From positions 1 through 8,042 of the forward strand of contig CAXYWB010000101.1 in NCBI GenBank assembly GCA_964292695.1: a DNA stretch of 8,042 nucleotides, in the 5' to 3' direction. Positions 1 through 6,848 of the stretch are shown here, piece by piece. Every line of letters begins with the position of its first letter. Position 1 is the stretch's first letter. The notes beneath the pieces are model-generated. The model did no database searches. It saw nothing but the letters and a program-made list of their open reading frames with translations, and was not told the origin of the DNA. The position numbers and the translations under genes were made by a program. Source of the stretch: UPXZ01 sp018055865. Lineage in GTDB: Bacteria > Bacteroidota > Bacteroidia > Bacteroidales > Paludibacteraceae.

Positions 1-2305
1 CGTTCGTATTATAAATATTTATTTTCAATTCAGTCCTTTTCAATTCATCGCTGATACGTAAAGTGAATTGATTTCCGTCTTTCACCGGATTGGGATACAC
101 CTGAAAGAGACTCAGTTTTTCGGGCGACGTATAAGATATGACGTAATCCTTGTAACACAACATTATATCTTTTACGGCCAACGAGTAGGACTGATTTTCG
201 GTCTGAGTAACGAGATAAAAGTTCACATTTTCGAACCAGACAGGGAAAATTGAAATATCTGTGGTATTAAAAAATAAACTTAGCGGAAATGCAATTTCCG
301 TATCCCCGGTGTTCGGAAGAACAGTAAATTCTTTTGAAACATTTTGCGTGGATTTATTGGTACGCAACGTGAATACAACTTTGGTAAGTGCGATGTTTCC
401 CAAATTTAATCTTAACTTTAATGTATCGGGCAAGCTATACAGTGGTATTTTTCTGATTAGCTTAATGTACGGCGCCCGGGTAGTTTTAAATGTGTAATTA
501 ACTACCGAGCCATGATCCCAGCCTTCAGGCCGGTTAGCTGTAGATAACGTTGCGCTCAACGCCGAAGAAGCATCGAGGGCCCAGTTTTCAGCTTCAAATG
601 TATCAAAAATAATCCTTCCTGATTCTGGTATTTCAACTTTCACTTTGATACTGTCGCGGAATGTTCCCAGATTTCCAACCACCATCGTTGTACCATTTTT
701 CAATCCTTTCAATACCCCGTCAGCAGCAGTGCAAACAGTGGGGTCAGCCACCGTCCAGGTAAGAGATGCCGGAAAAACAGTCATGGTATTCAGACCGATA
801 ACACTCTGAACTTCTATTGGGTATTCGAACCGGCTATCAATCAGCACCGAATCCAGCCGCATAAATATTTGTGCATCCTGTACAATATGAATATTGACTT
901 TGGTGGTAATATTTCCATTATAGGTGGCTGTTAAAATTCCATCGATGCCTCCGGATGCAACAAATTCGCCCTGACTGTTGATATAGCCCAACTCGGGTGT
1001 ACAAGTAAGTACAACACCCTGAACATCTTTATTAATCAACATTTCATATTGATTGTAGCCCAGAAATTTAGGGCGAAAAACGCCATAATGTGGCAAACGA
1101 ATGGTAGTTTCATAAGGTTGTATGTCAGCTATTGCATTATCGGCCGGTGCGGTTGAAACTGCAAAAACTCCGTTGGCAACAGCCCGTTCGGAGCCATCAC
1201 TTGTAGTATTCATCGGTCCGAAATCTTTCAGAAATAAACAACTCGAACCTCCGCCATCTAAATTGATGGCTTCATAAGCACCCGCAGAAAGCATAATTTC
1301 TGCCAGTTCTTTGGTACTCACCCCGACTGAAATTCCCCGACCGTCAACAACACACTGAATGACTGTTTTTTTGTCTTGTGAATATCCGAATGCTGTGCGC
1401 GGATGTAGATCAGTCCATATCTGGTCGGTAGTAGGAGCGCCATCCCGAAGCATCATCGTGCGATGATCGCCGCCCACCACTTCCGAATAGGGATTAGCTA
1501 CCCCATTGATGTTTACATTCTGAGTGATGTTCACTTCATCTCCAACTGCAAAAGTGTTGAGATACGTGGCAGCCGTTCCGTGTCCAGAGAGTACTGCATA
1601 GCCGGCGGGTATCTGCATATTGCCCTTGTTTTGTTCTGTTTTAATTACAGTAGCCTTCACCATTTTATTCACACCCCAGGTTTCACCCTGCTGCAACTGA
1701 ACCTGAACTTCAGTACCGAAGGCATTTGTATGGGTATATTTCCCATTCAAAGAATTAAAAAGAACCAACTCGTTGGTATTTCTTACGTGGTTGGCATGGC
1801 TGATCGGGAAATTCACTCCCTTACAGGAAGTCATTCCACTAAAAGTTAGCGTACCTATATATGGAACTTTATTTTGGTCAAAAGCCATCACCGGAAAATT
1901 AATTGGTCGTGTACCTACCTCACCAGCAAACATACTGGCACCCGTAGGCATCCCGTTATACGTGGCTCCTGTATCATAAAAATCACCATTTGTTCCGGCA
2001 AAATACACAGCTCCGGCTTTTGATTTGCGGGCAGCGGTAGCGGTTGGTCGTTCAGTGCCGTAAATAGAATCTCTGCCCAAGGCGGTACGATAAGTTATGT
2101 AGGGATTGGTGAGATCAACTTTCAAAAAAAATATATTTAATCGTTTGTAACCGCGAAGTTCAACTGCCGTATAATAACTTCCGGGACCGGCTTTGAAGTT
2201 AGCCACTGTATCGATGGTGTACGATTTTCCATCAATGATAATATTACCCGCGAATACACCGGCTTGGAAGAGCAGAAACAGTATGAAAGTAATTATCTTT
2301 TTCAT
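1..2305 (-). CDS. Secreted phosphodiester glycosidase (NAGPA/DUF2233 domain) with T9SS tail, 3' end cut by window edge
   Basis: The frame opens at ATG 2305 and stays open for 768 codons to the left edge, so the stop lies outside the window. Residues 1-19 form a signal peptide (MKK, a hydrophobic run, then VFA|G). Residues about 45-385 fit the NAGPA/DUF2233 family: NGDFY at 106-110, GGDHRTMMLRDG at 278-289, HPRTAFGYS at 301-309, VVDGR at 319-323, the family hallmark NLDGGGSS at 348-355, and SERAVANGVFAV at 372-383. The family includes the mammalian mannose-6-phosphate uncovering enzyme, which releases GlcNAc from a phosphodiester; bacterial substrates are largely unknown. Residues about 390-557 look beta-rich, ending in a Big2-like stretch (LTWTVADPTVC, LKGLKNGTTMVV). 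Residues about 565-722 look like an unassigned jelly-roll-type module. From about 730 a T9SS sorting domain begins (FQVYPNP, LKINIYN). The product is probably exported and surface-attached. The gene starts 39 bases after a terminator, with no clear promoter of its own. The family call is firm; the substrate is unknown. Confidence 0.9.
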   Translation of the reverse strand, partial: MKKIITFILFLLFQAGVFAGNIIIDGKSYTIDTVANFKAGPGSYYTAVELRGYKRLNIFFLKVDLTNPYITYRTALGRDSIYGTERPTATAARKSKAGAVYFAGTNGDFYDTGATYNGMPTGASMFAGEVGTRPINFPVMAFDQNKVPYIGTLTFSGMTSCKGVNFPISHANHVRNTNELVLFNSLNGKYTHTNAFGTEVQVQLQQGETWGVNKMVKATVIKTEQNKGNMQIPAGYAVLSGHGTAATYLNTFAVGDEVNITQNVNINGVANPYSEVVGGDHRTMMLRDGAPTTDQIWTDLHPRTAFGYSQDKKTVIQCVVDGRGISVGVSTKELAEIMLSAGAYEAINLDGGGSSCLFLKDFGPMNTTSDGSERAVANGVFAVSTAPADNAIADIQPYETTIRLPHYGVFRPKFLGYNQYEMLINKDVQGVVLTCTPELGYINSQGEFVASGGIDGILTATYNGNITTKVNIHIVQDAQIFMRLDSVLIDSRFEYPIEVQSVIGLNTMTVFPASLTWTVADPTVCTAADGVLKGLKNGTTMVVGNLGTFRDSIKVKVEIPESGRIIFDTFEAENWALDASSALSATLSTANRPEGWDHGSVVNYTFKTTRAPYIKLIRKIPLYSLPDTLKLRLNLGNIALTKVVFTLRTNKSTQNVSKEFTVLPNTGDTEIAFPLSLFFNTTDISIFPVWFENVNFYLVTQTENQSYSLAVKDIMLCYKDYVISYTSPEKLSLFQVYPNPVKDGNQFTLRISDELKRTELKINIYNTN

Positions 2306-2343
2306 AAATTATTACTTTGTTTTTTTACTATAATATGAGAAAT

Positions 2344-2374
2344 GAAAAAGAAAGGTGGCTATTTGCCACCTTTC
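2344..2374 (-). terminator. Rho-independent terminator after the DUF4623-like gene
   Basis: A perfect 10-bp stem (arms 2350-2359 and 2365-2374, GC-rich core GGTGGC/GCCACC) closes a 5-base loop. On the minus strand it is followed at once by five T residues (2349-2345). It lies 18 bases past the TAA of the gene ending at 2393, in the right orientation to end that transcript. The plus-strand side also carries a T-rich run (about 2375-2381), but no plus-strand gene is present for it to serve. Confidence 0.85.
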
Positions 2375-2392
2375 CTCTTTTTAGAACTTAGC

Positions 2393-3892
2393 TTATTGCA
2401 CTGCTATTTTTTGAACTTTCTGAGCACCAGAATTATCGGTTACTCTTATTACATAAATACCTTTTTGGGTAGGAGCTGCCATCTCAGATGTATTAAAGGC
2501 AGTTGCGAGCCGTACTCCACTTACAGAGTAAATTTCGGCCGTTTTCACCTGTTCAGAAATTACAATCTGTCTGCCTCTCAATATAATATCCACATTTGAA
2601 GCATTGATATTGTTTACTCCGGTTGCAATAGTCATTGAATAGGCTCCATAGCCATTTTCTTGGGTATAAAGATAAATATTAGCCGTATTTCCTATCACTT
2701 CTACCTCGGGCATTCCGGTACGATATGCATTTGACACTGCACCCATACCTGCCTGTGGGAATGTCCACATCAAAGTCATTTCTTTGAAAAGTTTGGATGC
2801 GTCTTTGAATTTAAACATTCTGAAAGAAGAGAAGGGTTTTACAGCTGTATTAGAAGCTGCCATGATTAAGAAATAATCTGAGCCGATCTGGAACTCTTTT
2901 ACACCGTTATGTCCCTGATTCATCACCCAGGTATTTGCAGGATCTGTAATATTGTCAGTAAGTAGTCCGTATGCAGTTGCATCCAGCGTAGTTCCATCGG
3001 GATTATATATCTTATAAAATCCATCAATCACGTTTCCGTCTTTATCTACCAGTGTGGGGTAAGTGGTATTTCCATCAACATAGAAATACGTATCGTCCAA
3101 AGGAAGTACCCGGGGAGCAGTACCCAGACTGGCTAAAGGAGCAAATGAGTTAGTACCGGCGGTATATGCTCCAAACCAGTATTGACCGCTGTTGTCCAGT
3201 TCAATTAAGGCCGGTTTTTGGTCAACCACACCACCGGTAATTGTCCACTTATACACTTCGGTTACTGTAGCTTCAGCGTTAGCTGCCATAATTACGGCAT
3301 TACCGTTTACATCACCCCATACTCCTATGGCGTCAAAACGTGTTCCGGTTTTAGATAACGGATAATGTGTAATAATATCGGTATTAATAAGAGCTGTACC
3401 TGTTCCGTCAGCCAGGTTTATTTTCCAAACCTGGAATCGTCCTGCATTGGAAGTTGGCAAATTTGATACCAGGATATTACCGGCATTGTCTTTTTGAATG
3501 TCATTGTTCGGCAGATAAGCTAAATACGTACTATCAGCCGTATTCGCCTTGTTTCTTCCTAGATAAGTAAATACATTGCTTGCCAGATTAATTGGTGCCA
3601 ATAAAGCTCCGGTGGCGCCATCCACTACCAAAATCTGATTGACCGTGGTGCGGCTGCAAAAATACATTTTTCCGTCTTTGGCTGCCATACCGCGTACAAC
3701 GCCGGCTGCGCCCAGTTTATCGGGAGCAGAATTGTAATTGTTCAAAACGGCGGAATACATCCAGTTGCTTTCCAGTTTATAACCGGATCGATCGGCATAC
3801 ACAGCCGGGTCTTTTTTTGCATCAGCAGCAAACCTGATTGAAGAAATTGCACTCAGTAGGATTGCAATTGCAAGGAGTAAAGTTTTTTTCAT
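2393..3892 (-). CDS. Secreted beta-propeller-like protein, tentatively DUF4623, with short T9SS tail
   Basis: This 499-residue protein has an N-terminal signal peptide (MKKTLLLAIAILLSAISS, cleavage probably near FAADA, residue 25). The body, about residues 30-425, is rich in short beta-strand-like units separated by DG/NG turns, for example RGMAAKDGKMYFCSR (67-81), ILVVDGATGALL (87-98) and LVDKDGNVIDGFYKIYN (281-297). This resembles a propeller or lectin-like fold. I see no catalytic signature. Overall character and company suggest the Bacteroidetes family DUF4623, but that name is from memory and unverified. The C-terminus (about 431-499) is a T9SS sorting tail: AEIYSVSGVRLA at 452-463, KGIYVIRV at 477-484 and a basic end KVQKIAVQ. 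It lacks the usual YPNP box. A candidate promoter lies just upstream and a strong terminator follows, so it may form its own transcription unit or be the last gene of the upstream operon. A carbohydrate-binding or scaffold role is inference. Confidence 0.85.
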   Translation of the reverse strand: MKKTLLLAIAILLSAISSIRFAADAKKDPAVYADRSGYKLESNWMYSAVLNNYNSAPDKLGAAGVVRGMAAKDGKMYFCSRTTVNQILVVDGATGALLAPINLASNVFTYLGRNKANTADSTYLAYLPNNDIQKDNAGNILVSNLPTSNAGRFQVWKINLADGTGTALINTDIITHYPLSKTGTRFDAIGVWGDVNGNAVIMAANAEATVTEVYKWTITGGVVDQKPALIELDNSGQYWFGAYTAGTNSFAPLASLGTAPRVLPLDDTYFYVDGNTTYPTLVDKDGNVIDGFYKIYNPDGTTLDATAYGLLTDNITDPANTWVMNQGHNGVKEFQIGSDYFLIMAASNTAVKPFSSFRMFKFKDASKLFKEMTLMWTFPQAGMGAVSNAYRTGMPEVEVIGNTANIYLYTQENGYGAYSMTIATGVNNINASNVDIILRGRQIVISEQVKTAEIYSVSGVRLATAFNTSEMAAPTQKGIYVIRVTDNSGAQKVQKIAVQ

Positions 3893-3915
3893 GATTGTAA
3901 AATTTTAAATGATTG

Positions 3916-3946
3916 AAAATTTAGTTATGATTATTTTTTTTGTAAA
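3916..3946 (-). promoter_or_regulatory. Candidate Bacteroidetes-type promoter for the DUF4623-like gene
   Basis: On the minus strand, TTTA (3946-3943) and TAAATTTT (3923-3916) are separated by exactly 19 bases. The Bacteroides housekeeping consensus is TTTG at -33 and TAnnTTTG at -7 with about 19-21 bases between, so each box misses only its last G. A start site a few bases further on would give a leader of roughly 15-20 bases before ATG 3892. The gap is very AT-rich, so a chance match is possible. Confidence 0.4.
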
Positions 3947-3968
3947 GATGCTTAACTTCTACGCAACT

Positions 3969-6713
3969 TTATTTTTTCAGTTTTATCGTTCGTTTGTTTT
4001 TATCCGTTTTGATTAATAAAGGATAAACTCCACTTTTTAATTCATTTATATTCAAATTAATAACATTTATCCCTGGTGATATGTTACAATTTTTATCAAA
4101 TAATAACATTCCAATTAGGTTGTAAAGTGAAATTTGTGCGTTAATATTTTCTGATGACCGGATTACAAGTTCACTTACCCGGTCAGGTCTTGTTTTAAGG
4201 TAACAATCAAAGTCATTAGCATCATTTTTACCTATTGAAGTATTCTGGTTCACAGTTACTACAGCTGATGATTCCGTCATTCCGGTAGTAGTGAGTGCAA
4301 ACACCCGAACGAAGTAGATTTTATCGGTAACCAGATTGGTGAAAATAACGCAGTTAGTATTGGCATCAACGGTTTTCACAGTTGTTCCCCGAGGTGGAAA
4401 TGTATATGACTCAGAAAGTTCAGCTCTGAACCCGTTCGAATTTTGGGGTTTCCAGCAGACTTCCAGACTGCTATTTGTCAGAAAATAACCGTTTACCGGC
4501 TTGGTAATTTCAGGTATTGGCACGGGAAGTATCCGTGTGGTGAAACTTACGGCATCCGTTGTAGTCTGCAGATTTACATCCGTCACTTTCACCCTCACAT
4601 AATAAGTGGTACTTCCGTTTAACACATTTTCGGGAATAACAGCACTTGCGGTTGACTGTATGGAGGAATATAAAATGGTTGTAAACAGCTGAGTGGTTGA
4701 CAATTCCAATGTATAGGTAGCCGTAGCGCTCACATTGTCCCAGCTGATGGTTGGAGTAAGTGAAACTCCGGTGCTACCGTTCGTGGGAGAAATGACGGCA
4801 AATTTATGCAGCGTGAACGACCGTACTTCCGAAATGCCGTCGGGCGTATTTGCTTTTCGTGACTTCACTCTCCAGTAATACACGCCGTTGTCTTTCAAAT
4901 AGTTGATGTTTGAACTCGGGAACGTGTTGGCAGTTATATCGCGGCTGTAAATTATGTTGGTAAAGTTGAAATCTTCGGCCACTTCGAAAGTGAAATACTC
5001 AACAGCAGCAGCACTCCATTTGAAATCTATGGGCGGGTAAACCAACGAATTATCTGAAGGAGAAACCAGCACCGGTATAATCTGAGAACCCGGTGATTGC
5101 CCCATCAATTGAGGTGGATATTCATTCCCGTACCTATCGAGTACAGCTACCGCAAATGTGTTGGTGGTGGTAGAAACATTCGCAGGGATTGTAAATGAAT
5201 TTTGATACGAAATTCCTATCAGATAAGTAGATGTGCTGAAGTTTCCGACATCATTCACTTTCTCATTGGGGATGGCATAGACTGTGTATCGGAGATTGGG
5301 TCCGGCATCGCTCCAGGTGAGCGTACCTGCTGATAAACTTAATCCCGAAACAAGTCCGTACTCCGGATGTTGCCCCCAATTTACGAACGGTGTCAGTGCC
5401 GGTCTGATGAACTGATATTTTCGTATGTAACTGATAAATCCGGCAATATTCTGTACCGGTTTTGTGGGAAAGAAAATACTTCCGGGCGCTCCGTTCAGAT
5501 CTCCCTGACGGTTCAGGTTTACCTGATTACCTGTTTCGGAAGCATAAAAATTAGTAGCAGAGGGAGCTTTTGAAATACCGAAATTCCACTGAGCAGCCAT
5601 TTTTTCGATACCGGACAGCGATGTTAAATTTGTCTGCTGGCCAGCGACTTTCATCATTCGGGGCACAGTAGCCCCTCCGGCGGTCATAGCCGAAAGTGAG
5701 TGGCTGGAATAAAAATGCCGCCCAAATTTATTAGCCACAAATGACCACCAGGTACACAATTTTGCATAATCATTGGCTGAGCCTATTGTCCAGTAAATCT
5801 GTGGGGAGATGTAATCAATGGTTCCTTTGCTTAACCAGGCAAGCGGATCGGAATATATATCGTTATATTGCCAGTCGCTTCCCGGACAGGGGGTTACTCC
5901 GTATTTATTGGCAACCGCCTGACTGGAAGCAGCTACGCCTGCCGGACTTATTCCAAATTTTACGTAGGGCTTCACGCTCTTAATCGTATCTCGAACTGCC
6001 CGTACCATTTTATTTACATTCTGACGTCTCCAGTCACCGCGTGATAATTTGTCGGGATTGTAAAGTTTGTACTGAGCATCGTCCATAGCATCGGTAGTAC
6101 CGCTTACGTAGAAATAATCGTCAAATATAACTCCGTCAATGTCGTAGTTTTTCACAATTTCTGCTACTATTTTTTTAATTTGCAGCAGTACTTCGGGATG
6201 TCCCGGATTAAGAATGGAATTGTTGGAGGCAGGGTATGTTAGAAGCCACTCCGGATGCGTGCTGCGATAATCGCCCGGCAGCCCCGACCATTGATTTGTT
6301 ACCGACTCGAACCGGTAGGGATTGATCCAGGTGTGAACTTCAATTCCCCGTTTGTGTCCTTCCTGCACCACAAATGCCAGCGGATCGTAACCGGGATCCA
6401 TCCCTCTGTCGGCAACCAGGTCTGATGACCAGGGTTCGTAGGATGATTTATACATGGCATCGCACCGGGAGCGAACCTGAAAACATACCGAATTTGCATT
6501 CAATCTTTTAAGCGAGTCCAATATTGCTATCATTTCATTCTCCTGCATCTGAATTTCACCCGAATTTCCGGTGGAGGTAATTACCGTGCTTTTTGGCCAG
6601 TCGTTACGCCATACAGTGGTAAGCCAGGTAGCCCGAAATTCCCGTTTCGGTGATTGTGCCAATCCACTGAAACAAAAGGAGAGAAATATTGAATACAAAA
6701 GAATTTTCTTCAT
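3969..6713 (-). CDS. Secreted GHL10-type (DUF187) family-10-like glycosyl hydrolase with FN3-like modules and T9SS tail
   Basis: This 914-residue exported enzyme has a signal peptide ending LAQ (cleavage likely after A19) with no lipobox. Residues about 24-345 form a GHL10 TIM-barrel-like domain with family motifs: REFRATWLTTVWRNDWP (24-40), FQVRSRCDAMYKSSYEPWS (78-96), HTWINPYR (127-134), DGVIFDDYFY (193-202, containing the acidic pair typical of the active-site strand), FGISPAG (253-259) and DYISPQIYW (300-308). Four beta-sandwich, FN3-like modules follow at about 450-545, 548-636, 638-727 and 732-822, with repeated signatures such as YYWRVKSR (612-619) and TYYVRVKV (703-710). A T9SS sorting domain ends the protein (about 835-914: AQISLYNLIGMLLF, SGVYPLLIKTD, lysine-rich end). 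In this family E. coli DigH (YddW) cleaves peptide-free peptidoglycan strands; the substrate here is unknown. The start follows the TAA of the upstream gene by six bases, so the two are very likely co-transcribed. No Shine-Dalgarno is visible. No convincing terminator follows. Confidence 0.93.
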   Translation of the reverse strand: MKKILLYSIFLSFCFSGLAQSPKREFRATWLTTVWRNDWPKSTVITSTGNSGEIQMQENEMIAILDSLKRLNANSVCFQVRSRCDAMYKSSYEPWSSDLVADRGMDPGYDPLAFVVQEGHKRGIEVHTWINPYRFESVTNQWSGLPGDYRSTHPEWLLTYPASNNSILNPGHPEVLLQIKKIVAEIVKNYDIDGVIFDDYFYVSGTTDAMDDAQYKLYNPDKLSRGDWRRQNVNKMVRAVRDTIKSVKPYVKFGISPAGVAASSQAVANKYGVTPCPGSDWQYNDIYSDPLAWLSKGTIDYISPQIYWTIGSANDYAKLCTWWSFVANKFGRHFYSSHSLSAMTAGGATVPRMMKVAGQQTNLTSLSGIEKMAAQWNFGISKAPSATNFYASETGNQVNLNRQGDLNGAPGSIFFPTKPVQNIAGFISYIRKYQFIRPALTPFVNWGQHPEYGLVSGLSLSAGTLTWSDAGPNLRYTVYAIPNEKVNDVGNFSTSTYLIGISYQNSFTIPANVSTTTNTFAVAVLDRYGNEYPPQLMGQSPGSQIIPVLVSPSDNSLVYPPIDFKWSAAAVEYFTFEVAEDFNFTNIIYSRDITANTFPSSNINYLKDNGVYYWRVKSRKANTPDGISEVRSFTLHKFAVISPTNGSTGVSLTPTISWDNVSATATYTLELSTTQLFTTILYSSIQSTASAVIPENVLNGSTTYYVRVKVTDVNLQTTTDAVSFTTRILPVPIPEITKPVNGYFLTNSSLEVCWKPQNSNGFRAELSESYTFPPRGTTVKTVDANTNCVIFTNLVTDKIYFVRVFALTTTGMTESSAVVTVNQNTSIGKNDANDFDCYLKTRPDRVSELVIRSSENINAQISLYNLIGMLLFDKNCNISPGINVINLNINELKSGVYPLLIKTDKNKRTIKLKK

Positions 6714-6719
6714 CGGATT

Positions 6720-6848
6720 TTAGAATAATTTTGATTTTGTCTTATTGACTGCTACTCCATATACATCCACTCCTTCTATTACATATTCAATAAAACCGGT
6801 CGACGGATTGTAACGCATGAGTCCGGATTTAACGGAACTATCTCCCGA
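6720..6848 (-). pseudogene. Stranded C-terminal codons of the PKD-like protein gene, in frame after the TGA
   Basis: Directly after TGA 6849-6851 the same frame continues for 42 sense codons to a TAA at 6720-6722. The peptide has the same beta-strand and turn character as the protein before it: SGDSSVKSGLMRYNPSTG, then FIEYVIEGVDVYGVAVNKTK, ending SKLF. The phrases GLMRYNPSTG and VYGVAVN look like a last propeller-type blade and a natural C-terminus. The TAA sits six bases before the ATG of the hydrolase gene, the tight spacing expected in an operon, whereas stopping at the TGA would leave a 135-base gap. I infer that the intact gene ends at 6720 and that a single-codon nonsense change, or a base-call error, created the TGA. 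Readthrough cannot be excluded. Confidence 0.75.

Noticed and set aside
68..497. Plus-strand reading frames at 68-253 and 261-497.
   Set aside because: They lie opposite the phosphodiester glycosidase gene, whose minus-strand frame is continuous and matches family motifs. They have no domain character of their own.
1463..1979. Overlapping plus-strand frames at 1463-1849 and 1773-1979.
   Set aside because: Both are antisense shadows of the NAGPA catalytic domain coding region, and they overlap each other in different frames.
2342..2599. Plus-strand frame at 2342-2599.
   Set aside because: It begins within the terminator hairpin and runs antisense to the T9SS tail of the DUF4623-like gene.
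3893..3968. A terminator for the hydrolase gene in the 76-base gap.
   Set aside because: The gap has A/T runs but no stem of useful length on the minus strand, so read-through into the next gene remains possible.
5367..5983. Plus-strand frames at 5367-5573 and 5741-5983, and the minus-strand frame at 6299-6499.
   Set aside because: All lie within the hydrolase gene in other frames. The hydrolase frame carries all the GHL10 motifs, so these are shadows.
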